From the NCBI RefSeq assembly GCF_007000325.2, contig NZ_CP117268.1:744001-808000 (forward strand): 64,000 nt of DNA, in the 5' to 3' direction. The translations under genes and the position numbers were made by a program. Below the pieces are notes generated by a model that worked only from the letters and a program-made list of their open reading frames with translations, did no database searches and was not told the origin of the DNA. Positions within the stretch are counted from its first letter, which is position 1. Every line of letters begins with the position of its first letter. Origin of the DNA: Rhizobium rhododendri (GTDB lineage: Bacteria > Pseudomonadota > Alphaproteobacteria > Rhizobiales > Rhizobiaceae). Below are positions 19,117 through 27,971 of the stretch, piece by piece.

Positions 19117-19640
19117 TCAGGAGAAGTGTTCAAGCACCGCCAGAAACGTATGCCGGTCGCCCTGTCCCTCTGTCAGTTTAACGCGTCCCTCGATGTCGGC
19201 GAGATGGCAGTCCATCAGTTGCTTCGCTTTTGCGGCGTCCTTGGCCTTGACCGCCGCCACGATTATGCGGTGATGGTCCGCGCCGCAATCGTCCTTCCGG
19301 TCTTCCTCGTAAAGGGCCATGACCAGCGAGAGACGCGCGACAATCTTTGCCAGCATCTCGGTCAGGACTGCATTGCCGGCGATTTCCGCCAAGGCGATGT
19401 GGAACTTGCCGGACAGCACGGTCTTGGATTTCTCGTCGCCATGATGATGGATGTGCTCTTCCTCATCCGTCAGCCTCTGCAGTGCATCGAGCTGCTCGTC
19501 CGTCGTCCGCTCCACCACGAAATAAGCAGCATCCCCTCGATCTTGCGGCGTGCCTCGAACAGGCTTTTTGCCTGCTCGATACTCGGCTCTGGTCAGCTGC
19601 CATTCTGTTCGACGAGCGGGTCGTTGCTGCGGTCCGCCGC
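19117..19640 (-). pseudogene. GntR-family (FCD domain) regulator remnant
   Basis: The minus-strand frame to 19518 encodes the C-terminal ligand-binding FCD domain of a GntR regulator. It includes DEQLDALQRLTDEEEHI, LSGKFHIALAEIAGNAVLTEML and DHHRIIVAAVKAKDAAKAKQL, with the expected helical metal-binding histidines. Upstream, fragments such as SIEQAKSLFEARRKIEG continue the domain in another frame, so at least one frameshift is present. The N-terminal winged helix is not found. A further unidentified fragment (VVAYAAQRGVALITGSRV) lies at about 19680-19745. The regulator is broken. Confidence 0.7.
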
Positions 19641-19888
19641 TTTATAGATTTTACTGCAAGCAGTTGTGTTGGCAGAACTTCCGACACCCGCGAACCGGTA
19701 ATTAATGCCACGCCCCGCTGAGCTGCGTATGCAACTACCAACTCGCTGGCCTTGTTCTCGGTGCTCAGAATTGACGGGTCGGTGGTTCGAACTGGTTCAA
19801 GACCGCCAACCCCGTCGATTGTACGATATGACGCGACATTCTACGCCTTAGATGCCTGATCGCTTGGTGCCATATGGCGGGGTCCATT

Positions 19889-21238
19889 TCAATGCTCGCG
19901 GTTGAGACAGAAGAACGAGAGCGCAGCGCCGAGAAACAGCAGTACCACAGCGACGATGAGCGAGAGATGCATGCCTTGCATGAACGCGGCGGGCGCTGTG
20001 TCGCGTACGAAATAACCGCACGTAGCGACGCCGAGCATGCCGCCTACCTGTCGCGCCGTGTTGAGAACGCCTGACGCGATGCCCGCCCGTGACGGATCGA
20101 CTGAGGAAAGAGTGACATTCGTCATAGTCGGCACCATCAGCGCGATGCCGCTTGCCGCCATCAGCATCGGCACGACCAACTGCCACTTGGAGCCGGTGAC
20201 ACTGACCGGAAGAAGCAGAAGATATCCACCCGCTGCCAGCAGGAGGGCGAACACCATGAGCCGGCGTACGCCGAGGCGTGTGATCAATCGGCCTGCGATG
20301 ATGTTCATGAGCATGGGGACAATGGTCATCGGCAGGAAGGCGATGCCGGTTTCTTGCGGCAAAAAATGCTGCTCCAGTTGGAAGAACAGGCTGAAGACGA
20401 AGATCAGGCCGTAATAGGCGAAGTTGACGATGACGCCGGTGATCGAGACGATCGAGAAGGCGGAACTGGAAAAGAACGCCAGCGGCAGCATCGGTGCACG
20501 GCTTCGCGCCTCAATGAGGATGAAGCTGATTGCGGAAAGGACCGCTACGCCAAGGGCAACGAGAACCCGCGGATGCGCCGCGTCCGTCAGCGCCGTTGCC
20601 AGCGATGCAAGCGCTATCACGGCGGCTGCCTGTCCAGGCAGATCGAGCGACCGACCCTCGTTTTTGGGACTTGGCGCGGAATAGCGCAGGATCAGTGCCA
20701 GGCCAGCCAGCCCGACCGGAATGTTGATCAGGAAAACGCTCCGCCAGCCGAAATGCGTGACCAGAAAACCGCCGACCACCGGGCCGGCCGCCAGTGCGAT
20801 GCCGCCCGCCGCTCCCCACCAGCCAACGGCGCGGTTCCGCTGTTCCTTGCCGGGGAACGCTTGGGCAAGCAGCGACAGCGAGTTCGGAACCAGCAGTGCC
20901 GCGCTCACGCCTTGCGCGAGACGCGCCGCGACCAGCGTCGGCAGCGTCGGCGCCAGCCCGCAGCCAAGCGAAGCGAGCGTGAAGAGAACGAAGCCGGCGA
21001 TGAAGATGGCGCGCGCGCCAAAGCGGTCGCCTAGGGCTCCGGCCATGAGCAGCAGGGCGGCGAAGAAGAGCGTGTAGGCATTGACCACCCATTGGAGGCC
21101 GGCGACATCGGTGGAAAAGCTAGTACGCAAGGCATCGAGTGCGACGTTAACGACACTGACGTCGAGAAGAACGACCACAAAGCCAAGCGCGGCGGCAGCA
21201 AGCGTGATGCGTGGGTGTGGGGGGGAAGAAACAGTCAT
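19889..21238 (-). CDS. MFS efflux transporter, DHA2 (14-TM) type
   Basis: This 449-residue multidrug-type major facilitator has many hydrophobic segments. Motif A-like sequence GALGDRFGARAIF follows the second segment, and the conserved GWWGAAGGIALAAGPVVGGF belongs to segment 5 (antiporter motif C type). The ATG at 21238 was selected because the protein then begins with a short hydrophilic N-terminus and the first membrane segment (ITLAAAALGFVVVLLDVSVV). The frame stays open upstream but codes for nothing recognisable. A divergent, frameshifted LysR gene 100 bases away probably once controlled it. The substrate is unknown. Confidence 0.9.
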   Translation of the reverse strand: MTVSSPPHPRITLAAAALGFVVVLLDVSVVNVALDALRTSFSTDVAGLQWVVNAYTLFFAALLLMAGALGDRFGARAIFIAGFVLFTLASLGCGLAPTLPTLVAARLAQGVSAALLVPNSLSLLAQAFPGKEQRNRAVGWWGAAGGIALAAGPVVGGFLVTHFGWRSVFLINIPVGLAGLALILRYSAPSPKNEGRSLDLPGQAAAVIALASLATALTDAAHPRVLVALGVAVLSAISFILIEARSRAPMLPLAFFSSSAFSIVSITGVIVNFAYYGLIFVFSLFFQLEQHFLPQETGIAFLPMTIVPMLMNIIAGRLITRLGVRRLMVFALLLAAGGYLLLLPVSVTGSKWQLVVPMLMAASGIALMVPTMTNVTLSSVDPSRAGIASGVLNTARQVGGMLGVATCGYFVRDTAPAAFMQGMHLSLIVAVVLLFLGAALSFFCLNREH

Positions 21239-21337
21239 CGAGACAACCTTTCGAAGATAATTTGTCTCGAAACTACATCGATGATTTCTGTGCGAAAATT
21301 CGGTATATATGCCAGTGAACCTTGAGAAATCGCGCAA

Positions 21338-22206
21338 ATGGCCGATTGGGAAAATCTCCGTCATTTCATCGCAGTGGGGCGCAGCGGCACCCTGTCCGGC
21401 GCGGCGCGTGCGTTGAACGTTGACCACGCTACCGTCAGTCGTCGGCTGGCGGCGCTCGAAGCCGAACTGGACGTGGCGCTGGTCGAACGCTTGCCCCGAT
21501 CCTGTCGCTTGACGACGATCGGCCAGCAGGTTTTCGATCAGGCGGTGACGATGGAAGGTGCGGCGGACGGCATCGCCCGGATTGCCCGCGCCGCGCATAT
21601 GCCGCTGATCGGAAAGGTCACGCTCAGCGCTCCGCCGGTGCTAGCGGCGCATCTGCTGGCGCAGCACCTCGCACACTTCCGATCTCGCTACCCGGATATC
21701 CGCCTCTCTCTCGCTGCGCAGGCGCAGCAGGTATCGCTCAGCAAAGGGAGGCGGATCTAGCTCTCCGGCTGGTACGCCCCGAGGAGGCCGGCAGCGTCGC
21801 ACGAAAACTCGCGGCCATGGCCTTCGGTCTATACGTACGCCATGACTACGAGCATCGCGATGTGCCCGATCGATGGCAGTTCATCGCTTACGACGAGAGC
21901 TTTGCCGACATGCCGCAGCAGAAATGGCTGCTTGGCATTGCTGGCGCACGGCTCATCGCGTGCGAGTTGAGCGACATCAGTGGACATCTACTTGCGGCGC
22001 GGGCCGGCGCAGGTGTCGCCGGGCTGCCCTGCTTTTTGGGCAACGCCAACCCGGACCTGGTGCGCGTCGGTGAGGACGTTCCGCCCTTCTCCCGGGATAT
22101 CTGGCTCCTCGTCCACCGCGATTTGCGCAAAACGCCGTCGGTCCGCGCCGTCATGGATTTCGTCGTCGCACTCATCACTGAGCATAACGGCTTTTCCGCG
22201 CGATGA
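21338..22206 (+). pseudogene. LysR-family regulator, frameshifted
   Basis: The first frame (ATG 21338) encodes the helix-turn-helix part (GTLSGAARALNVDHATVSRRLAALE) and the start of the effector domain, then runs to a TAG at 21758-21760. The next frame continues the same protein from about ADLALRLVRPEEAG to the stop at 22206. The break lies in AGCAAAGGGAGG near 21741-21752 and is consistent with loss of one base. Reassembled length is about 290 residues, normal for the family. It is divergent from the DHA2 efflux gene, its probable former target. A sequencing error cannot be excluded. Confidence 0.85.
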
Positions 22207-23175
22207 GGATCGCCATGCACACGATATCGGCGATGGCACATCGCTGTGCCGATCTGTCATGGTGCGAGACTACGAGACCGGTCAGGGCTTTCCGCGGCAT
22301 ATCGTACGAGCGGTTCCGATCACGGACGAAGGTGCATAGATCCTGCGATGGATCGGCACGAATACCGAAGTCGAGGAACTGAGAGCCACTCGCGAGAAGC
22401 TCGACGACCTCGATCGCACGCTTGAACAACGCGTCGCCGAGCGCACCGCCGATCGCGACCGGATGTGGCGGCTGTCGACCGACGTCATGCTTGTCGCATC
22501 TCTGGACGCGAAAATCGCAGCAATCAATCCTGCGTGGACGTCAACCTGCAGCTCTTGTGGAAGGACGTGACGGGCAACGAAACGGCGGAAACGACGGATG
22601 CCAAGGCGCTTGCCGGCGTCAACCGCGGTTCCAAACCCGCAGCCCAGCTGCTTGCGTTGGGTCGTCGCCAGGCGCTTGAGCCAAGAGTCGTGAATATTGG
22701 GCGGTTGGTCCGCGGTATGGACGAGATGCTGAGTCGTACGATCGGGGAGGGGGTCGAAATCGAGACCGTCATATCCGGCGGGCTGTGGAACGCGCTCATC
22801 GACCCGATGCAGATCGAAAATGCTATCCTCAATCTGGCGATCAACGCGCGCGACGCGACGGAGGGGTTTGGCAAGCTAACCATCGAAGCAGGCAACGCGT
22901 ATATCGATGACGCCTACGCCCGCATGCATGACGACGTTACAACCGGGCAATATGTCGTGCTTTCGGTAACCGATACCGGAACCGGCATGTCCCCGGAGAT
23001 CATGGCAAAGGTGTTCGATCCCTTCTTTTCCACCAAGCCTGAAGGGAGTGGGACGGAGCTCGGCCTGTCGATGGTGTTCGGTTTCGCCAAACAGACCGGC
23101 GGTCGCCGGGAAACGGCTGCTCGCTGCGGCACGATGATGACCGCAATGGGGCCGTTAGCGGACCATCCGCTATAA
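22207..23175 (+). pseudogene. PAS-type sensor histidine kinase remnant
   Basis: Fragments of a hybrid sensor kinase are visible. A PAS-linker region reads in one frame (LDDLDRTLEQRVAERTADRDR and MWRLSTDVMLVASLDAKI). After a break near 22530 the frame that opens at 22465 carries the ATPase part. This includes the N-box region ENAILNLAINARDA, the D-box VLSVTDTGTGMSPEIMAKVF, the F-box DPFFSTK and the G-box GSGTELGLSMVFGFAKQTGG. The phosphoacceptor histidine region is missing and the C-terminus goes out of frame after the G-box. No kinase can be made. Confidence 0.75.
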
Positions 23176-23273
23176 GTTTCGGTTCGCGAGAGCCGCCACT
23201 CGCAGACTGTGGGAATGCCAATTTTCAAAAACAGCAATTTCTCCTGCCCGTTTGTAGCATGTGGAACCGGATG

Positions 23274-24170
23274 TCATTCGCGCGATATGGACAGCCCCGC
23301 AAGAAGTGGAGTGTAGGCGGCGAGCCGGTGGGTTATGAACTCCGTAAAGAGCCGCACGCGCTTCGTCTTGCGTGTCTCACCTTGCGTGAGATTCCAGACC
23401 GTTCCGTACATGTGCAGGTCAGTGCCCGGCACCCTCACCAGCAGGGGATCGGCATCTCCGACGAAGCACGGCAATGTCGTGATCCCGAGCCCTTGCCGCA
23501 CCGCCGCGATCTCCGCCGCGGCGTCCGTGACTCTTAAGGGGACCCCCGTGGTACGAACCTGACCCGTGCTGGCCCACTCCGGAATTCCATGCATGCTTAT
23601 CACGATCCATCGGATGGGATCAGGCGCGCCCTCACGGTAGGCGGCCAGCCGATCGCGGGATATGTAGACACCGCCGAACAGCTCCGGTCCCTTCAAGCCA
23701 TGAAGATTGAGTGGAAGTGTTTGGCGATCGTAAACGACGCGGATCGCGACGTCGGCTTCTCGGTTGGTCAGGTTTGCCAGCTCGCCGGACGATAGAATTT
23801 CCATCTCGATATCAGGATGCAGACGCACGAATTCGGCGAAGTCCGGCATGAGCAAGTGTGTCGCGAGGATCGGCGTCAATGTAACGCGCAGAAGACCGCG
23901 CACGCTCTGGTCGCGCCCGAAGACGCGCGTCTCCAGCTGGTGCGACGACGCTTGCATCTGGTCCGCGAACTCAAGGACCTCCTCGCCTGCTGCCGTCAGG
24001 CGGTAGCCCGAGGGCAGCTTCTCGAACATCTGTGCCCCGAGCCGTTCCTCAAGCTGAGCGACGCGTCTGAGCACGGTCGCGTGATTTACCCCCAAGCGCT
24101 TGGCCGCAGCCCGCACCGAGCCGCCACGCGCTGCGGCAAGAAAGTAACGAACGTCATCCCAGTCGATCAT
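23274..24170 (-). CDS. LysR-family regulator
   Basis: This 298-residue LysR protein starts MIDWDDVRYFLAAARGGS, a typical beginning for the subgroup that controls neighbouring oxidoreductase genes. The helix-turn-helix is RAAAKRLGVNHATVLRRVAQLE, and the effector domain starts near RGLLRVTLTPILATHLL. It is divergent from the first short-chain dehydrogenase gene, with about 190 bases between the starts, so it probably regulates the redox cluster at 24361-27761. The ATG at 24170 was preferred over the longer open frame because of its family-typical N-terminus. Confidence 0.85.
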   Translation of the reverse strand: MIDWDDVRYFLAAARGGSVRAAAKRLGVNHATVLRRVAQLEERLGAQMFEKLPSGYRLTAAGEEVLEFADQMQASSHQLETRVFGRDQSVRGLLRVTLTPILATHLLMPDFAEFVRLHPDIEMEILSSGELANLTNREADVAIRVVYDRQTLPLNLHGLKGPELFGGVYISRDRLAAYREGAPDPIRWIVISMHGIPEWASTGQVRTTGVPLRVTDAAAEIAAVRQGLGITTLPCFVGDADPLLVRVPGTDLHMYGTVWNLTQGETRKTKRVRLFTEFITHRLAAYTPLLAGLSISRE

Positions 24171-24360
24171 GGTGCATTCCCGCGCCGCAGCTGCGCCTGC
24201 TGAAATGCAATTTAGCACGCTCGGTCACCGATCGCACGACCGTCGCTGCGTTGAATCATCTCTCTGGATCGTTTTTGCACCGCCGATGTGCGCGCTTCCG
24301 CACTCACCGTCCGGCTCCGGCGGGCCTATCTTCAGGTTCAGCAACAAAAGGATGGCTGAC

Positions 24361-25095
24361 GTGACCAGATTGAATGGAAAGACCGCCGTGATCACCGGCG
24401 GCGCTACGGGTATCGGCCTTGCCGCTGCAAAGCGCTTCATCGAGGAAGGCGCCTTCGTCTTCATTTATGGCCGTCGGCAGGAAGCGCTCGAAGCGGCTGT
24501 CGCCGACCTCGGGTCCAATTCCCGCGCGGTGAAGGGCTCGGTCTCGGATGAGGCCGACCTCGACCGACTATACGCTGCAGTGATGGCGGAGCGCGGGAGG
24601 CTCGACATCGTTTTCGCCAATGCCGGGGCGGGAAGCCCGCTTGCGCTCGGCAAAATTACCGCCGCACACATTGACGAAACCTTCGACACCAATGTGAAGG
24701 GCACGATCTTCACTATCCAGAAGGCGTTGCCGCTGATGGGCGCTGGCGGTTCAATCATCCTGACCGGATCGAGCGCCGGCACGACCGGAGCCCCGGGATT
24801 TACCGCCTACAGCGCAAGCAAGGCGGCGGTGCGCAACCTTGCTCGGACCTGGGCGGAGGATCTGAAAGGCACCGGTATTCGGGTCAACGTGCTGTCACCG
24901 GGAGCGACGGCGACCGAATTGGCAAAGGAAGCGCTCGGCGAAGAGGGCCAGAAGGCCTACGGCGCGATGACCCCGCTCCAGCGCATGGCCGATCCCGCAG
25001 AAATCGCCGCCGTAGCCGCCTTCCTCGCGTCGAACGACAGCAGCTTCATGACCGCCAGCGAAGTCGCCGTCGACGGTGGCCTCGCCCAACTCTGA
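24361..25095 (+). CDS. Short-chain dehydrogenase/reductase (SDR)
   Basis: This 244-residue classical SDR has the NAD(P)-binding motif TGGATGIGLAAA at about residues 12-23, NAG at FANAGAG, the catalytic Ser in ILTGSSAGT and the YxxxK pair in YSASKAAVR. It reduces or oxidises an unknown carbonyl or alcohol. The GTG at 24361 is chosen because AAGGA sits 8 bases upstream; the in-frame ATG at 24352 overlaps that ribosome-binding site. It is the first of five co-directional genes divergent from a LysR gene, and it resembles its downstream neighbour strongly enough to suggest an old tandem duplication. Confidence 0.88.
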   Translation: MTRLNGKTAVITGGATGIGLAAAKRFIEEGAFVFIYGRRQEALEAAVADLGSNSRAVKGSVSDEADLDRLYAAVMAERGRLDIVFANAGAGSPLALGKITAAHIDETFDTNVKGTIFTIQKALPLMGAGGSIILTGSSAGTTGAPGFTAYSASKAAVRNLARTWAEDLKGTGIRVNVLSPGATATELAKEALGEEGQKAYGAMTPLQRMADPAEIAAVAAFLASNDSSFMTASEVAVDGGLAQL

Positions 25096-25144
25096 CACCC
25101 GGTGCGGTTCCGCGCCCACTCACACATAGCGAAAGGCAAAGATT

Positions 25145-25900
25145 ATGAAAAAAGTACTCGACGGCAAAATCGCAGTCATCACCGGCGGAAGCAGCGGGAT
25201 TGGCTTGGCCACAGCGAAGCGCTTCGTGGAAGAAGGTGCGCAGGTCGTGATCGTGGGGCGACGCGAGAAAGCCTTGCAAGAGGCTGCGGCCCTAATCGGG
25301 AAAAACGTGACGACAGTCATGGGCGACGTCTCGCGCCTAGACGATCTTGACCGGCTCTATGACGTCGTGAAGGAGAAACATGGTCACATCGACATTCTCT
25401 TCGCAAACGCCGGCGCAGGGACAGTCGCGCCGCTCGCGGCAGCGACTGAGGCCCATTTCGACCAGACCTTTGATGTGAATGTGAAGGGCCTGTTCTTTAC
25501 GGTGCAGAAGGCCCTTCCCCTCTTCAAGGACGGCGGTTCGATTATCCTGAACTCGTCGGTCTCGAATGTGATGGGCCTGCCAGCGTTCAGCGCCTATGCA
25601 GCTAGCAAGGCGGCTGTTCGCAGCTTCTCGCGGTCTTGGACCCAGGAGCTGAAGGATCGCAATATCCGCGTTAATACGATGAGCCCCGGCGCGATCGAGA
25701 CCCCCGCCCTAGCGACAACGACCGGCCTTACCGCCGAGCAAGCCGAGGCGGCAGTCGCCCAGTTCGCGTCACAGATCCCCATGGGTCGCAGGGGCAAGCC
25801 AGAGGAAATCGCGGCGGCCCTCACGTTCCTCGCCTCCGATCAAAGCTCGTACATTACCGGCATCGATCTCGCCGTCGATGGTGGTTGGGCGCAGGTTTGA
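25145..25900 (+). CDS. Short-chain dehydrogenase/reductase (SDR), second
   Basis: This 251-residue classical SDR has cofactor motif TGGSSGIGLATA, FANAGAG, the catalytic Ser region ILNSSVSNV and YAASKAAVR. The ending GGWAQV is family-typical. The residues after the second strand (GRREKAL) favour NADP(H) through the arginine pair. The start ATG at 25145 lies 49 bases after the previous stop. Substrate is unknown. The pairing of two related SDRs with an F420/NADP-type reductase and a methyltransferase suggests detoxification or modification of a reactive carbonyl, which is inference from context only. Confidence 0.88.
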   Translation: MKKVLDGKIAVITGGSSGIGLATAKRFVEEGAQVVIVGRREKALQEAAALIGKNVTTVMGDVSRLDDLDRLYDVVKEKHGHIDILFANAGAGTVAPLAAATEAHFDQTFDVNVKGLFFTVQKALPLFKDGGSIILNSSVSNVMGLPAFSAYAASKAAVRSFSRSWTQELKDRNIRVNTMSPGAIETPALATTTGLTAEQAEAAVAQFASQIPMGRRGKPEEIAAALTFLASDQSSYITGIDLAVDGGWAQV

Positions 25901-25930
25901 CACGGCATTAGTACAGATAGGAGAAACATC

Positions 25931-26530
25931 ATGAGCTATGCAATCATCGGATTCGGGAATATCGGCCAGGCTCTGGCCAAGGCGTTCGCGCGCAAGGGCA
26001 TCGACGTGACCGTTGCAACCACGCGTGACCCGGAAAGTTTTGCAGTCGACGCAGCGGCGATCGGGCCCGAGGTCATCGGCAAGACGCTGGCGGACGCCGT
26101 CAAGGCGGACTTCATCTTCCTGGCTGTCGGTTTCGAGGCGCACTCGGACGTCGCAAAAGCACTTCCGACCTGGCAGGGGAAAACAATCATCGATGTGACC
26201 AATGCCTACGGCGTTCCTCCCGAGGCGCTGGGAGGACTGCCATCTTCGAAGTTCGTCGGGCGAGCCTTTAATGGCGCAAGGCTGGTCAAGGGGTTCAACC
26301 ACCTGGGCGCTGCCACCCTTGCCCAAGATCCAGCCGCACATGGCGGCAGACGAGTCGTGTTCCTGGCAAGCGATGACGATGCTGCCGCCGCGGAAGTTGA
26401 TACGCTCGCGGAAAATCTCGGTTTCGCAGCCGTCAAGCTTGGCGGACTGTCGGAAGGCGGGCTTCTCGTGCAAGCGCGCGGAAACAGCTGGGGTCATCTG
26501 ATCTTCAAGGATCTGGTCAAGTTCGACTGA
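25931..26530 (+). CDS. NADPH-dependent F420 reductase-like oxidoreductase
   Basis: This 199-residue protein has an N-terminal Rossmann motif IIGFGNIGQALAKAFARKG and the conserved LAVGFEAHSDV, IIDVTNAYG and KGFNHLGA segments of the NADP oxidoreductase family that includes coenzyme F420-dependent enzymes. Alphaproteobacterial members generally use other acceptors, so F420 use should not be assumed. It follows the second SDR by 30 bases with a ribosome-binding site (AGGAG) before the ATG at 25931. Confidence 0.85.
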   Translation: MSYAIIGFGNIGQALAKAFARKGIDVTVATTRDPESFAVDAAAIGPEVIGKTLADAVKADFIFLAVGFEAHSDVAKALPTWQGKTIIDVTNAYGVPPEALGGLPSSKFVGRAFNGARLVKGFNHLGAATLAQDPAAHGGRRVVFLASDDDAAAAEVDTLAENLGFAAVKLGGLSEGGLLVQARGNSWGHLIFKDLVKFD

Positions 26531-26614
26531 CGAACACGACGTGCCAACCGGCAGGGCTACGATGCGCGGATCGGATCGAGCGCGAACCGATCCGTGCGAA
26601 ATGGAGGAATCCCC

Positions 26615-27028
26615 ATGAGTATTGAGAAGAACATCCAGACCGTGAAGGACTTCTTCGCCGCGATCGGCCGGGGCGACGGAGAGGCTCTGCTGGCGCTGGT
26701 CACTGAGGACTTCGAGTGGATCATCCCGGGCGAGGAATGGCCGCTGGCCGGAACCTACCGCGGGCACGCGGGGCTCGCGGCTTTGCTGGAGACGGCATCC
26801 AAGTCGATGGAAACTTCCACGGAACCTCGCGAGTTCGTGGCGCAACGAGACCGGGTTCTCGTCGTCGGCTTCGCCAACGGGAAGGTCAAAGCCACGAACA
26901 AGCCGTTCGAGGATGACTGGATCTTCGCCATGACGGTCCGGGACGGAAGACTGACCAACATCCGGGAATATGTCGACACGCAAGCGCTGGCGCTGGCCGC
27001 GCAGATGGACGCAGGCGTCCGGGTGTAG
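26615..27028 (+). CDS. NTF2-like (SnoaL/ketosteroid isomerase-like) protein
   Basis: This 137-residue protein of the NTF2-like fold contains VKDFFAAIGRGDGEALLALVTEDFEW near the start and DGRLTNIREYVDTQAL near the end, the standard framing of this family. A strong ribosome-binding site (GGAGG, 7 bases) fixes the ATG at 26615. Family members are small isomerases, cyclases or binding proteins; the ligand is unknown. It lies 84 bases after the reductase gene in the same direction. Confidence 0.85.
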   Translation: MSIEKNIQTVKDFFAAIGRGDGEALLALVTEDFEWIIPGEEWPLAGTYRGHAGLAALLETASKSMETSTEPREFVAQRDRVLVVGFANGKVKATNKPFEDDWIFAMTVRDGRLTNIREYVDTQALALAAQMDAGVRV

Positions 27029-27128
27029 CTCAGGCGATCTACTGCCCGGGCGGGCAACAGATTGACCAGTCATGGATCGGCCCATCGCACGCCAGGCGCT
27101 TCGAATACTAACCCTGAAGGAGATACCT

Positions 27129-27761
27129 ATGTACAATCAATCCAAGCAATCCGAGTTGATCCGTTTCGCACGAGCCAATGCGGGCTCCACCGTGATCGAC
27201 GTTTACCCAGGCGATGGCGACTGGACCCGTCTCTTCTCCGACATCGTGGGACCCGAAGGGCGGGTTTACAGCTTCGTGCCTGCCGAAGTCGCCCACTTCA
27301 GGAACGATCCAGTCGGCCTCATGCGGACCCTCGCAAAGGAGCCGGGCCGAGAGAACGTCGACGCTGTCTCGTCGGATCTTGTGGAGATGCCAAAGGTCAC
27401 GCAGCCAGCGGATGTCCTGTGGCTGCACCTGTTCTATCACGATCTCCACACCGCGCTGATGCAGACCGGGGGCGCGACAGCGGCCGATTTCAATCGAGCC
27501 GTCTACGAAGGGTTGAAGCCTGGTGGGTTCTACGTCATCGTCGATCACTCCGCCGCCGTCGGCTCAGGCACGAACGACGCCCAGTCGCTCCATCGGATTG
27601 ATCCTGCTTCCGTTCGAGAAGAGGTCGAGGCAGCTGGCTTCCTGCTGGACGCGAAAAGCACAATGCTGACGAACAGGGACGATCAGCACTCGATCAAGGT
27701 GTTTGATCCCTCGATCAAGGGCGAGACGGATCGCTTCGCCTATCGGTTTGTTAAGCCGTGA
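27129..27761 (+). CDS. Class I SAM-dependent methyltransferase
   Basis: This 210-residue protein has a methyltransferase-type Rossmann core: VIDVYPGDGDWTRLF corresponds to motif I, and GRVYSFVPAEV to the acidic strand-2 region, where the usual Asp/Glu appears shifted. GLKPGGFYVIVDHSA is the strand-4/5 segment typical of the family. AAGGAG a few bases upstream of the ATG at 27129 supports this start. It ends the five-gene cluster. The substrate is unknown. Confidence 0.8.
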   Translation: MYNQSKQSELIRFARANAGSTVIDVYPGDGDWTRLFSDIVGPEGRVYSFVPAEVAHFRNDPVGLMRTLAKEPGRENVDAVSSDLVEMPKVTQPADVLWLHLFYHDLHTALMQTGGATAADFNRAVYEGLKPGGFYVIVDHSAAVGSGTNDAQSLHRIDPASVREEVEAAGFLLDAKSTMLTNRDDQHSIKVFDPSIKGETDRFAYRFVKP

Positions 27762-27794
27762 CAGGGGCCAGCGCCTCCCTCAAGTCGACTTCCC

Positions 27795-27818
27795 AAGGAT
27801 ACAAGGATACAAGGATAC
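27795..27818. repeat. Triple tandem repeat of AAGGATAC
   Basis: Three exact consecutive copies of the octamer AAGGATAC lie 34 bases after the methyltransferase stop, in the convergent gap before the MFS gene. Its role is unknown; it could be slippage-prone. No other feature was seen in 27762-27971. Confidence 0.6.
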
Positions 27819-27971
27819 TGCGCGACTGCGTGAGTTTGCAGCAACGACAGCTTTCGGAGCTGGCTGGAGAGCCTTCAAATGTCGAGCTTGCAAAGTCTTA
27901 TAGGATCAACACCCTTGTGCATGACGATCACTTTTGGTTGCTCTCACCCTACCGCACGGCGGTAGCAAAGA

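Noticed and set aside
25769..27136. 455-codon minus-strand frame across the redox cluster
   Set aside because: It covers the second SDR 3' end and three other well-supported plus-strand genes; shadow frame.
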